Source: Macrothele yani (lineage: Eukaryota; Arthropoda; Arachnida; Araneae; Macrothelidae). From it: a DNA stretch of 64,000 nt. The stretch's first letter is position 1, and each line of letters starts with the position of its first letter. Positions 9,879-21,181 of this stretch are shown here, one piece after another. The notes under the pieces are model-generated. The model was not told the origin of the DNA. It saw nothing but the letters and a program-made list of their open reading frames with translations, and ran no database searches. The DNA is taken from NCBI GenBank assembly GCA_039090855.1, contig CM076990.1, positions 200,761,232-200,825,231 of the forward strand. Reading direction: 5' to 3'. A program made the translations under genes and the position numbers.

Positions 9879-12846
9879 TTAGTGACTATTGCTAATCTGT
9901 CTCTGCATCCCGCTTGCTAAATTTTCAATGTCCAGTTGATACTGCATTACTTTCATCTTCAGACAAGCCTGGAGACTCTCATCTGTGAGACAACTTCTCA
10001 ATTTGCTTTTTATCAGGTTCATGCTGGAAAAAGTTTGCTCACAGCAATAAGTTGAACCAAATATAGTCAATATGCCATGTGCATACTTCAAAGAAGATTA
10101 TGATTCAGCAAGACTGTTCCATGTCTCAAAAACAATTTTGTCAATAGAAGTAATGTTTTTAAGTTCAATCCACCTGTGATCTGAAATTATTTTACTGCAT
10201 TCTTGATCATGTTCTTCCAATTTACATCCCAAATCAGAGAATTTTGATGCCCATATTTCCTTAGATTTCAGATCAATAAAGTACTATTCAAAATTGGCAC
10301 GATCTAAATTAGGAAATGTTGAAAAATCTAAAGATTCTAAATTGTATATCAGTGGTTTTGTTAAAAACGACAATACATCCTTGTAAATCCTAAACTCTTG
10401 GAACCTTGTTAGGAAGAAGTTCCGCATTCTACTTATACAATCCTTGAAGTATTTGAAATCTATCGAAACTCTAGATTCATGATGTTTCTTCAAGAAATTG
10501 AAATGTAAGAAGGGTGCCCCTTTGCAAGTCAAAAGCAAGCAAAAGTTTTTGTTCGAAACTACAGATTTCTTCCAACATGGAAACAGCAATGTTTCCTTTT
10601 CCTTGAAATTTCAAATATAATCTATTTAAGTGTAATCTACGAAGAAGTAGAACTTGGACAGCTAGTTGGCATCAGATAGTTCAGGATGATCAATGTTCTT
10701 ATCCGCTAAGAAAGTCTTTATTTCAATAATGCAGAAAATTTCATGCATGTTTTATTACGTATTAAACTTCAGATTTGTAAGATCTTTTGGCTACAGCATC
10801 AGCCTTGTTCACACAACAAGCAAGCACTCACGTGGTTGACATGGTTTCTTTAGCTGTTGCCAGTAGAGATTTCCAGATTATTGGAATTCTGTAGGGTGCA
10901 TCCGAATTGCAAGAGTTTTTATTGAAGAGAATCTCAATGCTTTCTCTGTAGCATAATGAAAATTTGTTTGAAAAGGGTGCAATCATTTTGGTACAACACA
11001 AGTTTGGAGAGGCAGAGGTATCTTCAATATTCAGAACAGAAAGTGCAGAAGTCGGAAGACTTTTTCTGACATCTCTTTTATGTTCCAAAATTCTGCTGTT
11101 TGTTGTACGAAAGATACTACCAATATAACATTTTTCGCTCAAGGAAGTAGACACAGGGATGAGGTATACACCAGGACAATCTGAAGGATCAAGAGGATCT
11201 CTGTCTTTAGATATTGATTGGATGACTCTTGATCCTTTTGACTGGCCTGGCATATATCTCATCCCTGTGTCTACTTCGTTGAGGAAAAATGTTATATTGG
11301 TAGTATCTTTTGTACAACAAACAGCAGAATTTTGGAACATAAAAGAGATGTCAGAAAAAGTCTTCTGACTTCTGCAATTTCTCTTCTGACTATTAAAGAT
11401 ACCTCTGCCTCTCCAAACTGGTATTGTACCAAAAGGATTGCACCCTTTTCAAACAAAATTCCATTATGCTACAGAGAAAGTATTGAAATTCTCTTCAATA
11501 AAAACTCTTGAAATTTGGATGCACCCTTCAGAATTCCAATACTCTGGAAATATCTACTGGCAACAGCTAAAGAAACTATGTCAACCACGTGAGTGCTTGC
11601 TTGTTGTTTGAACAAGGCTGATGCTGCAGCCCAAAGATCTTACAAATCTGAAGTTTAATATGTAATAAAACATGTGTGAAATTTTCTGCTTTATTGGTTT
11701 CGTCATATTACGTTAAATGGCCTTCCTACCGAAGTCTTTATTTCATTCAGACATAGTGAAAATCGTTTCAAAACTTCACTTCTCGATAGCCATCTGACTT
11801 TATTGTGTATTAGCAAGTTGGAATACAACAATTTTAAGAACTACTATTATCTACACATAATAGTTCTGGAAATTGTTGAGTATATAAGATTCTTGCCATT
11901 ATTGTGTTCATAATCTTAATAATGAGTTCCGTCGCTTTGCAGATTTCATCAGGCAAGGATTGTGCACATAAAGCCTCTTGATGAGTAATGCAGTGAAAAC
12001 CCAAAATGTTGTGCTGCACTTCTTTGCACACCAAAGTCACAAATTCTTTATTTACTCCAACCATGCATGGTGCACCATCAGTGGCAATAGAAATTAAGTT
12101 ATTGACATTTATTTGATTATTTATGAGAAAGTGTAATATTGCTTTTGTTATATTCTCCCTTGTTGTCTGTCCTTTGAGTGGTAGGAGTGCAAGTAATTCT
12201 TTCCTAGGGCCGATACTTGTTACATCCCTTGCAAATAATGTTACTTATGTGATGTCCCTTAAATCGCACAATTCATCCAATACCAGCGAAAATGCGGTAG
12301 TGACCTTTATATCATTGAGTTGTTGGTTGGAAATTTGTTCTGCCATTCTAGTTGTCCGGTCCTTAATTGTTTTAGCAGAAAGGAGCATGTCATGTATTTT
12401 CTTTATAATATTGGCACAATTTTTAAAATCGCGAAAGAGATATTTTGAAGTATTTAAAAAAACATTCTTTAATATATTCACCGTCAGAAACAGGCTTACC
12501 TCATATCACTATATCCTGAGTGACTATAAAACTTGCAGATGTAACATGATTGGCAATCTTTACTAAGTTGTTTAGCATCAACATACTTTGTTGGGGGTTT
12601 TTTTCTGCAGTTCTTCAACCGCTTTCCTTCTGGACTCCCCAGTCAGATAGTAATGTGAAAACTTTTTATGTTTTATATTGAAATGTCTTTCCAAATTTGA
12701 TTTTTTGTTGTTAGAAAGTGTCTTTACAAACTAAACAGAATGACAACCCAGTGGAGTTTTTGACAAAAGCAAACAACGGTGGCCACTGTTCTTTAAAATT
12801 TCTATAGTCACCAGTTTTTCTGATCCTGCTCTTTGAACACATTTTG
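9879..12846 (-). pseudogene. hAT transposase, BED/GTF2IRD2/ZBED5-like, broken and interrupted
   Basis: The minus-strand reading starts near 12846 with a BED-type zinc-finger remnant (FKEQWPPLFAFV, FCLVCKDT, then an LERHFNIKH-type His pair). It continues with FSLVLDELCDLRDIT at 12481-12245. The catalytic-core segment ISIATDGAPCMVGVNKEFV with GFHCITHQEALCAQSLPDEI follows near 12110-11834. After the Penelope insertion come LHFNFLKKHHESRVSIDFKY at about 10530 and the C-terminal dimerisation domain at 10091-9879 (FGSTYCCEQTFSSMNLIKSK). This is the domain order of hAT proteins related to GTF2IRD2 and ZBED5. Several stops and frameshifts plus the insertion make it non-functional. Confidence 0.88.
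10726..11731. mobile_element. Penelope-like element, family A, inverted pair
   Basis: Two head-to-head arms (10726 to about 11198, and about 11225 to 11731) around a short loop, both derived from the 3' half of a Penelope-like element. It is flanked by a 14-bp direct repeat, AAGTCTTTATTTCA, at 10712-10725 and 11732-11745. The minus-strand arm encodes a GIY-YIG domain: PGVYLIPVSTS, KCYIGSIF, then ILEHKRDVRKS and RESIEILFNKNSC. No reverse transcriptase is present. The plus-strand arm is the same sequence with frameshifts. The outer ends carry AAGGCTGATGCTGCAGCC, a possible decayed hammerhead core. It interrupts the hAT transposase. Confidence 0.9.
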
Positions 12847-13136
12847 GTTTTGATACTTAGGAAAAATAATAAAGCACTTTTTCCGAGAACATGCGGGTCG
12901 CAACAGAGATTTCATAACTACTACTATGAAAGATCAACTTCCACTTATGGACTTGTGACGGCGAAGCATGATAGGCACATTATGTCAGTGCACTCAACTT
13001 TCTTGCCGAATGTGGGATTTGATGCCAAGCAATGACTCGCCAGCTGGTGAGTAAGGCTCTGTTTCTCCTCCGAACTGAACTTTGAACCAAACTGTGTAGT
13101 TGTACAGAGGTGTAATGGGTGGAGAACTGTCCACAC

Positions 13137-13159
13137 CAGAGAGAGAGAGAGAGAGAGAA
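13137..13159. repeat. (GA)n microsatellite
   Basis: An uninterrupted GA dinucleotide run of about 22 bp inside the hAT element, between its right terminus and its transposase remnant. Confidence 0.9.
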
Positions 13160-13429
13160 TGAGCTTGAATGATGGGTCGTGGCCATGTAGCCCGCAATCA
13201 CTCACAAATACACAATCATTGGAAAATAAGGTTTTGGGTCATCGTCAAGGGTTTAATATTTTTAGGTTCCTGTCTTTCATGTTGGAGAGAAAATGGGATT
13301 TTTCATTGAAATAGAATTTCGCTGAAGTAGAAGCTGAAACTTTGCAAATTTTTTCATTTCTTCAAGTATCAATAGAGCCATATTTAGATTCCCAAATATC
13401 CATATGTTGCCGACCCCAGGTCTCTAGCC

Positions 13430-14150
13430 TCCACGTGACCCTCTTTGTGGACTCGGCAGAGTTCACACCAGGTGCTCAATTCTTGCCACGTTTTCTAACA
13501 TCAACGAAGTGATTTGTGCGAATGCTGCAGTATGGAGATCAAATTCTTCCTGAAGGGCAAGGAAAGATGGGAGTTTCATGCCCTATAGTCAGTGTGCATT
13601 TACCAGAACAGCAAGAAAAGAGGGGAGTTTGATGCAAATCCCCATAATCTCTAGATGTTTTCTATGAAGTGGAAAGAGAAAGCCCTAAGGTAAATGTGTG
13701 GTACAGGGTGAGTTGTCACCAGCTGTACGGTCCTTTTTCTTCCCTGAGGACACTGTATGATCATGACCCTGCCTGGACATGCTACAGAGTTTCTTGGTAC
13801 CGAAAATGGATAACGTTGTCGTTTTACAGCAAGACGGGCCCCCACTCCACTGTCACTGGAAGTCAGGAACTTCCTCAACAGCACATTCAGTGACAACTGG
13901 TGTAGCTGTGATGGCCCTGTTCCTCGACCTGCAAACTCCCCGGATCTTACTCCCCCCAATTTCTTCGTGCAGGGGTTTGTGAAGAACATCATCTACGTTC
14001 AACAACCTCAAAAACTCTATAACTTGAAGGTGAAAATTTCTGCAGCATTCTCATAAATCACTCCGCAGATGTTAGAAAAGATGTGGCAAAAATTGAGCTT
14101 CCGGTATGAACTCTCATGGGGGGTCAGGGGATTATGTAGAGGCCTAGACA
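13430..14150 (+). pseudogene. Transposase remnant of the mariner-like carrier
   Basis: Plus-strand pieces in shifting frames resemble an arthropod mariner-type transposase. VVVLQQDGPPLHCHW (about 13818-13862) corresponds to the second catalytic Asp region (QQDGAPPHWH). GPVPRPANSPDLTPPNFFV and FVKNIIYVQQPQ (about 13920-14010) correspond to the region of the third catalytic residue. There is no continuous frame. It belongs to the carrier element, not to the nested hAT. Confidence 0.7.
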
Positions 14151-14264
14151 AACTCCCATCCATAAAGGTAATTTCTGCCAAATATTGACTTATTATGTAT
14201 ATCTGTTACAAGCCATACCACAGCATTTTTAAATTATTTCTACCCAAATGGATCATCCTGTATA

Positions 14265-15269
14265 TTGTTGAACAAGAAGTCATTGAGAGTAATTACTAAT
14301 CATAAAATTAAATACAAATTTACTTTGATGATGAATGAATAATGTTTTAAACATGAAGACTTCAATTTAAAAGGAAGAAAATGGAAATGTGATACAAATA
14401 AGAAACATCCAAATATGAAATAGTTTTCTTTGAAGTTGCCCCACAAGATTAATGATTAAAACTGAACCACCTACAGTATGGTTACTTAACTTTTCCAGCT
14501 GATTTCAGTTGAGGCTGTCTTTTAAGTACATCTGTATTCACCAATGGTGGAAACAGCAATTCACATTCTAGAATATAACAAATGCACCAACAGCTTTGAA
14601 AATTGGTGACGCAATAAGAAATGCACTAAGTTTCATGTATGGCAAAGAAACCTCAAAACACTGGGTATTTGTATATAAAATCATAATTTTAGTTTAATGG
14701 TATGTGGCACAATCCATTCTGAAAAGTCATTTGAAAGAAAGTAAACTATAAAAATAAACTTTCAACAAATACTTATTTATTACGATAAGTCATAGAATAA
14801 CTGCTTTTCTACAGCCCCAATGAAATTTGTGATTTACCATGATCTAAAAGTTTATGAGAATGTGAATTTTCAATGCCATACCATTGGTTCTATAGGGTTC
14901 CTAAAAATCTAGATTTCCTTTAACAACATCAGATGACACAACTATTGTGTTTGCTTCAGTTATGATAAGTATTTGCTGAACATCTAGATTTATATTTTAT
15001 TGTTCTCCTAGTGAATTTTCAGAATGAGATGGGGTCACACACCATGAATATTATGCTTATAAATCTTCTGATTTTCTGTTGCCATGTGTTAAACTTTAGT
15101 GCATTTCTTACTGTGTCACCAATTTTCAAAGCTTTTGGTTTGCATGTTATATTCCAGAATGTGAATTTCCTTTTCCATCATTGGTGAGTATAGGCATGAG
15201 AGACAGCTTTAATTAATATAGAAATTAAGGAAGAAATATTCCTTCTGAGGAGATGTTACATGCAGACCA
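14265..15269. other. Intronic DNA, nothing recognised
   Basis: AT-rich intron. Two imperfect inverted pieces share the words ACACACCATG/ATTCCAGAATG-type wording near 14560-14600 and 15140-15190, but no element ends could be fixed. No open frame or RNA gene was seen. Confidence 0.4.
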
Positions 15270-15690
15270 GTAAACTATGGGCATGACGATGATGGGCAAA
15301 ACACGTAACAATATTAACAAATAAAGGTAACTTGATCACGCTAGTTACGTTAAATGAAAAGCTTTTACAAGAAAGTTCGTAAGTTGGGAGCTTTCGACCT
15401 TATCTTAGGTCTTCATCACGGCAATGGAGGACTAAGATTGTTGCCAGATTCAACATTTGAATTTTTTCTATTTTTGTTGCCAAAACTTAGAATTGATCTC
15501 CAGATCATCAGAATGTAGAGAGGAGATTTGGAATTGCAAGTCATTGAGTTGAAAATAATTTCCAGGCTTTCACGGTTACGGAGGGCAAAACAATTGTCAA
15601 AAGAAGCAATTCATTTTGCTTCTTTCCAGCGGGGACTATGGGCAATTCAGTACACAATTCTGATTGCTTTGAGTAATATAGCCTTTCTTA
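15270..15690 (-). mobile_element. Penelope-like element relic (family A-like 3' end)
   Basis: The minus strand encodes a worn piece of the region after the GIY-YIG domain: RESLEIIFNSMTCNSKSP, then a WRSIL word. These align with RESIEILFNKNSCNSDAP and WKSLLA in the copy at 10726. A hammerhead-like core at 15392-15419 and the AT-rich 3' tail follow in the expected order. There is no intact frame and the boundaries are approximate. Confidence 0.65.
15392..15419 (-). ncRNA. Decayed hammerhead-ribozyme-like core
   Basis: On the minus strand this reads GTGATGA (expected CTGANGA), A, then GACCT-loop-AGGTC forming a perfect 5-bp stem II, then GAAA. Every core base except the first (C3 to G) is present. 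Because C3 pairs with G8 in the folded core, the change should impair cleavage. Its place next to a Penelope 3' coding relic matches the known location of hammerheads in Penelope-like elements. Stems I and III were not resolved. Confidence 0.55.
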
Positions 15691-15807
15691 AGTTCAGGTT
15701 AGTTTACCTGATCTTTGATTTTGCATAAATTAACAAAAGTCAATAGCATTTTTAAAGTATCCCTTCCATTTTAAAAGTATGTATGTTTATAGCAGCATCT
15801 ACAGAGT

Positions 15808-16265
15808 GAGCCAAAAGTCACTGTGCACCAGGCAAGACAATACACGTATAAAACTACAAGTGTACCTGCTACAATAAATGCTGGGAATGGCCCCCTCCTG
15901 TGTGTAGATATTCATCCATGCATCTGAACATGTTCTCAAAGACACATAACAGGTCCAATGGAGGAATGTTTTATTACTGTGGTGATGGCTTCCCATAGTT
16001 CCGGCAGGGAATAGGGATTGTTCTTTTAAACAGAGTTTTCTAGTGAACCTCACAGATAATAGTCTGGAGGCATGAGATCAGGTGAACATGGTGGCCATAT
16101 GCCTTTGGAGATTATCCAGTTTCTGAACACATCAGTCAGCAACGCCATAGAGACATGAGCTGTATCGGAATCCTGCTGGAAGTAGCCATTAACAATTTCC
16201 TCCTTGGTTAAGTGCCTGATGAATGGGGCTCCATTCACAATATTGCATGTACGATGAATTCTCAT
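15808..16265 (-). pseudogene. mariner-like transposase, C-terminal fragment
   Basis: The minus strand from 16265 reads LTKEEIVNGYFQQDSDTAHV, then the tail WPPCSPDLMPPDYYL. These are the second and third catalytic regions of a Tc1/mariner-type transposase. The next frame continues with NNPYSLPELWEAITTVIKH near 16010-15950. The lower edge reads a terminus-like sequence on the minus strand (GGTGCACAGTGACTTTTGGC). The N-terminal half and the other terminus are missing. A 22-bp segment (ATTCACAATATTGCATGTAC) is duplicated at 16231 and 16263 at the upper edge. Confidence 0.7.
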
Positions 16266-16299
16266 TCACAATATTGCATGTACGTGCACAGTAACTACT

Positions 16300-17760
16300 T
16301 TACAGATTTATTTATTTTTTCGTATCACAGTACATCAGGTGTGGAGGGACTATTGACTCACCATGTATGTTGAATAAATTTGCTATTTTAAGAACATATG
16401 TTCTTTGATATTGTTTTTTTTTTCTTTCCGAGGCAATTGTCAACATTTTTTAAAGGAAGACATTGGCAATGCTGCATTGCTCTAACTTGAGTAGTACTTC
16501 ATAAATCTGGAAGGTATGTATTGCTATTTTGTTAATGTGAAATGCTTTCTTTGTGTACTGTTCTGCACCTGTATGAGAGTTTTTATAGTTTTCTAAACAT
16601 AAATAGACTTCATTGATCATACATACAAAAAAAAGACTTCTTAGAAACTTTCATACAGTGAAGAAAAATATACAAAGGAAACATTTAACAATAAAAAAAA
16701 ATAACAACACATACTGATCAATCTTATGCAGTAATGTTCCAATCAGAGCAATGCAGCATTGCAAAAGTGTTCTTCAAAGTTTTGGCTACTGCCATGCAAA
16801 ATTTAAATAGAACACAACCGCAAAAGGTATGTTCTTAAAATACTAAAAACGCTTTTGTTCTTTTGATATTTGCTATCTAGTGCAACTGATTCTGAAATGT
16901 ATGAATACAATAAGAAGATGCATTTCTGTGACTTCAATTAAAAAGAAATATTTGCTATTTTTACTTATACAATGCTGATTATCATAGTTTTGTAATCTGC
17001 TCAACAGGGGAAAAAAAGCAAAAGGTTGTAAAAGCAAGACAGATTTCATTCTTCAGAAAAAATAATTTAAATTGCACCAAGGAAAGATGGACAAATTATC
17101 ACCAAAGATGATCTGCTCATTTCTGAAAAGCAACCATCAATTATAACTGTCCATGTAAAACAAATTACTGTATGTTATACACAAACAGTTATATTTCACT
17201 GCATTACTGTATTTTCCAAGATAATGCTGCAGTTTCATTTATCTCTTTGGAAATGATGCCACACCTAGTTTAAAGCTGCAGCTAAACTACCACAAAGAAT
17301 TTTTATTTGACAACCATTCCAACCCCTTGCTGATGTAGCAGGTGCATTGTATGACTTTCATTAAAGATAAATGACACAGTGAAAGGAGGTGTTAGGGAAA
17401 CTTTATTTATTCTTAATGCACTTTGAATAGAGTGCACAACTAACATTTAACGACTTCAGAGGTGAAAGCGCTGTAGATGAGATGTGCAGAAAGTTATGCT
17501 CTATAAATGGCAGTCATCACCACTGCTTTATTGTTCCCGACTGTATTGAAATTTCTGTTGTAGAATCCATGGATTATCTGCTATAAGTGAAATAAATTCA
17601 AGCTCTGTGGATGATAAGCCACTTTGAAAAAATGTTTTGCTGTATTTTGAATTTTTAAAAATCCATGTCGTAACTGTCAGAAGAGGTTATATATTTGAAA
17701 GATTACCAAAAACCTTTTAACAATATGGTTTAAAACTCAGGCTTCACGCGACAATAACAC
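16300..17760. other. Intronic DNA, nothing recognised
   Basis: AT-rich intron with no supported open frame. Two inverted pieces share a word near 16370-16400 (TATTTTAAGAACATATGTTC) and 16815-16845 (ATGTTCTTAAAATAC); together with the GCAATGCTGCATTGC-type palindrome near 16465-16480 they suggest an old fold-back element, but its ends could not be set. Confidence 0.35.
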
Positions 17761-17940
17761 ATAAACATATAAAACGAGCAAAACACACAGAGTGACATAT
17801 GGTAAAAGGTTCGTTTAGCGGTAGCTTTCGGTCATCCTACGACCTTGGGTGATCAAGGTCGTAGGATGACCGAAAGCTACCGATGAACAAACCTTTTACC
17901 GTACATGACTCTGTGTGTTTCACTAGTTTTATATGTTTAT
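17761..17940. repeat. Inverted repeat, 86-88-bp arms, almost no loop
   Basis: Left arm 17761-17846 and right arm 17853-17940 are near-perfect complements around a tiny centre (GGGTGA). The arms contain GTAGGATGACCGAAAGCTAC and end in ATAAACATATAAAAC and its complement. The GACCGAAAGC word resembles the right half of a hammerhead core, which hints at a Penelope-like terminal repeat. No left core box (CTGANGA) is present, so that is a weak suggestion. A CTTTTAACAA word occurs on both sides (near 17714 and 17941). Confidence 0.8.
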
Positions 17941-18720
17941 CTTTTAACAACAGAAAAATGTAAAGCAATTTGAAGAGGTCCACAAACAATCAAAAAGTTT
18001 TCTTTTTTTTTTTTTTTTTTTTTACTTACAAGCATTTTGGCAGGTAATACGATTGCACTTAGGTGTATTATTTGTTCTCACAAACGATCATATGCTATCA
18101 GAAGCTCAGCATCGCATACATTCATAGGTGCCCCAGGTCTAACTATGGTACTGCAATAATGTAAAAACTCTTTATTTTTGCTCTTATTTCACTTGAAAGT
18201 AACACAAAAGCACTTAAAAATGACAGTTAAAAGTTTTTGTAATATCTTTTTTCCATAAATCTTTGGACTGTCAGTTCATCCTGTGAATCACAACTTTTTA
18301 TAGCAATTTATGGTTCAATATCAACATTGTATTTGCGGATTATAATGGCAATTTTTTTTTCTGAATTTCACAGTCTATGGGATATATGAAAGGAAGTATA
18401 GTACTTATGTAACTCTTCCTCCTAATGGGTAAAATACCCCACTAGTGTTTCACATCCTGGGTGGTCGAAGTGAATGTGTCTAGCCCATGGTTGATCTCTG
18501 TACAGTGGTTTATTTGTTTAGAAAGAAAGAGACACCACTTTAATTTCATGTGTGAGGAAGTGTGCAATAGTGGAAGTGTGTAAAATTTTGTGGTTTTACC
18601 TGTTTTACCTTCCCTAATGTAAGATAAAAGAAAAGCTGACTAAAAGAAAAAAAAACGCTAAAGCATAATTTATTAGTCCTAAACAAAGATTTTCAAACTG
18701 TAAATCATAAATAACTTGAC

Positions 18721-19274
18721 CAATGAATAATAAAGGTATCACATACCAATTATCAAAACATATGTAACACATTACAAACTCGGTGAAACACGTGCTCCCA
18801 CCCCGAAAGAAGCCTAACATATATAACTATTCTTTGTTAGTAAAATATTTACAAACTAAAACTTTTGGTTAAAATTAATTTATAACTCTCAATTAAATGC
18901 ATACCCCCACAAGCATTCATATGTCTAAAATTATCCAATGTTTAAAAATTAACACTAGAACAAAGAAAACTCCTTGGGTTGAGAGACAGTTTTTGCGTGA
19001 ACAGTGTTTCCCTACGTGATGAGTTTTCTTTGTTCTAAAGTGTTAATTTTTAAACATTGGATATTTTTAGACATATAAATGCTTGTGGGGGTATGTATTT
19101 AATTGAGAGTTATAAATTAATTTTAACCAAAAGTTTTAGTTTGTAAATATTTTACTGACAAAGAATAGTTACGTATATTAGGCTTCTCTCAGGGCGGGAG
19201 CACGTGTTTCACCGAGTTTGTAACGTGCTACATATGTTTCAATAATAGGGATATGATACCTTTATTATTCATTG
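18721..19274. repeat. Fold-back element, about 250-bp arms
   Basis: Left arm 18721-18972 and right arm 19021-19274 are reverse complements with few mismatches, separated by about 48 bp. The outer edges read CAATGAATAATAAAGGTATC and its complement; the inner edges read AGAACAAAGAAAACTC and its complement. No coding sequence was found. The short spacer contains TTGGGTTGAGAGACAG. It could be a MITE-like fold-back or a paired terminal repeat of an unrecognised retroelement. Confidence 0.9.
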
Positions 19275-19972
19275 GTTTACTTAGAAGCACGTTTAACCAT
19301 GAAACTATCCTTTGGGATAAGTTTCATGATATGCATATATATAAACAGCTTGTGTGCAAAACCAAAGGCCAGATCGAATCCTTGCTATTCTCCAAATTAC
19401 CTATTCACATATTGTCATGCGGTTTCGAGACTTCATTTGTGCGACCACTATGCTCCCATTCTAATAATGCCAACACTCCAAATTCTTTATAGCTTAGTGT
19501 CTGCCATAAACGGTTCACAAAACAAGTCATTTTAATATCGTGAATGATGGTTAAAGCTTATAATGTTACTGAAAATATTTATAAGTCTAACTTAGTTAAA
19601 CGTTACACTTTAGTGTTTGTAAAATCAAGTTTAGTGCCACAGCATTATAATCAGAAAATGTGGTGCATTAATAAACTAGTATATATTTTTATTTGATACA
19701 GGTGCAACTTCTATCTAGTGTATAAAAAGTTATACGTATAACAAGTGCACTGTACACACACATATGCATCTCCAGAACTGTCTCTTTGTGTATGTGTGTG
19801 CAATTTGCTATTGAAAATTACATTTTTGCAAAGAATATGTAGTATAGAATGGAAAAATTTGTACCATTGGCTAGTCTGTTTCAAATCTAAGAATTTTTTT
19901 TATTCAGTGGTTTTAGATCATTTAGAAATACTAAAATGACATGATTTTAAAAAAGAAATGCTCATAACTTAC
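19275..19972. other. Intronic DNA, nothing firmly recognised
   Basis: Two overlapping open frames of about 80 codons at 19253-19535 show no family resemblance and are probably chance. A short TG-rich patch lies at 19784-19802. Confidence 0.4.
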
Positions 19973-20113
19973 TATTGTAACTTCAATAGTGTCATCTTCT
20001 TGATGTTTTATGTTACAGAGAATTACCACTGTTTCATGATAACTGTGATTGTACAGAATATATAGGATAGGTAATCTTCTGATTTCACCACATACTTCTT
20101 CTACAAAAACTCC
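19973..20113 (-). CDS. Ser/JAG: Jagged/Serrate-like ligand, membrane-proximal exon
   Basis: A 141-nt exon, phase 0 at both ends, acceptor gatgtttag and donor GTAAGT. The product starts GVFVEEVCGEIRRLPIL and continues with YHETVVILCNIKHQEDDTIE. It aligns by eye with vertebrate JAG1 GLTTEHICSELRNLNIL and with its IACEPSPSANNEIHVAI segment, including both cysteines. This part lies between the cysteine-rich domain and the juxtamembrane stem on the extracellular side. The Gly that begins it follows directly from the end of the exon at 21182, as in JAG1. Confidence 0.92.
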
Positions 20114-21181
20114 CTAAACATCAGCACAGAAAGAGAAAATCAGAGGATTAATTTAAAGCATTAGGAACATTTTATTGACCAAAAGAAAAAGTAAAGCTTA
20201 AATATTTTTTATGAAATTTCACATAAACATACTGGGAATTTAGTCAAAAAATTACAGGAAGTACTACTGCATATTTATATACATAGTGTATTGTTACAAT
20301 CACATTTCTTAGGTGTGCTATAGATTCTGTTATTGGATGTGGTTTGGGAGACTTTTTTCTTACAAGGAGTATATTTTATAGTACTTTTGTTAACCCAGAT
20401 TTTAGTCCTTGTTTCATGAGAATTGTTTCAATGGTATTCCTTATCCCTTCTGATACAAAGCAAGAGCCTGTACTACTAGTGTTCTTACAATCTTCTCTCC
20501 AACTTTAGCATTCTTAATAATCTCCATTTTTATCTCCACCACGATGCTTCACCTCTTCTTGATGGCATTTCCATCTCCACCAACACTTTTGTGCTTCTCA
20601 AACATGATTTAGGAGTCATAAGTTCCAAATGAACAATATCACTGGATGATAAAGCATGCACGTAACCAAATCATCAGCAGGAACAAGACTAGAGTGATCA
20701 TACCTGTAGCAGCTGTTTATATGTGTGTGCAGCACCACTTGTTTTGTGAATACATCTTTGGTGACTGTCAAAGGTTTGCACCTGAAATTTTGTGAGTCAA
20801 AAGTTTGTTAGTATGTGGCAAGTGTATTAATAATTAGAGGGCTTTATGTTACATGTTTGATTTACATGCATTGCCCATTAACTGTAATGTGCTAACTATT
20901 TCTGCTAAGGTAATTTTTATTTCCATTTTTTCAGTTGTTTATTCTATTCTTCTGCTAAGAAGCTAACCATAACTAATGCGGAGAATGAGCTACTACAATA
21001 AAGCCAGAAAGTATTTGTGATCACAGTTTCTACAATAAATCACATAAAAATATAGTTTATAATTAACTTCATTGAAATTAAGTTCAGCTTACAAATATGC
21101 AACATGGCAAAACTTCCTTTTAAACATTGTAAGTTTCAATACCATTCCATGTAATAAGAACTCAAGTATAATGATTCTTAC
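20114..21181. other. Intron of the Jagged-like gene
   Basis: No element recognised. A 78-nt open stretch on the minus strand at 20704-20781 has a possible acceptor and donor in phase 0, but the flanking exons already align without a gap to known Jagged proteins, so it is not called as an exon. Confidence 0.5.

Larger units (their letters stand above)
9425..13419 (-). mobile_element. hAT DNA transposon inserted in a mariner-like element
   Basis: The termini are hAT-like: TAGGGATCGGCAACTC at the left and, read inward from the right, TGGGGTCGGCAACATA. The flanks carry a target duplication: gtctagcc at 9417-9424 and gtctctagcc at 13420-13429, i.e. 8 bp with a 2-bp insertion in the right copy. 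Without the Penelope-like element at 10726-11731 it is about 3 kb, a normal hAT size. Its minus strand carries a broken transposase. Confidence 0.9.
9310..14262 (+). mobile_element. mariner-like element, host of a nested hAT insertion
   Basis: Inverted termini of about 110 bp bound this element. The left end reads TGCAGGGTGATGCGTTTGG from 9310 and the right end is the complement of TACAGGATGATCCATTTGG ending at 14262, with TA on both sides (9308-9309, 14263-14264). The inner parts of both ends match too (ACCTTTATGGGTGGAAGTTT against its complement near 14150-14170). Removing the hAT element at 9425-13419 leaves roughly 950 bp, so the carrier was already internally deleted or decayed. A remnant transposase lies at about 13670-14060. 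Confidence 0.88.

Noticed and set aside
19253..19535. Two overlapping frames of about 80 codons as small genes
   Set aside because: No family resemblance, overlapping in different frames, and next to a fold-back repeat; probably chance.
20704..20781. Possible 26-codon cassette exon of the Jagged-like gene (minus strand, phase 0, acceptor aaatttcag, donor GTATGA)
   Set aside because: The exons on either side align with JAG1 without a gap, the encoded residues match nothing recognised, and a 26-codon open stretch with weak splice words is expected by chance.
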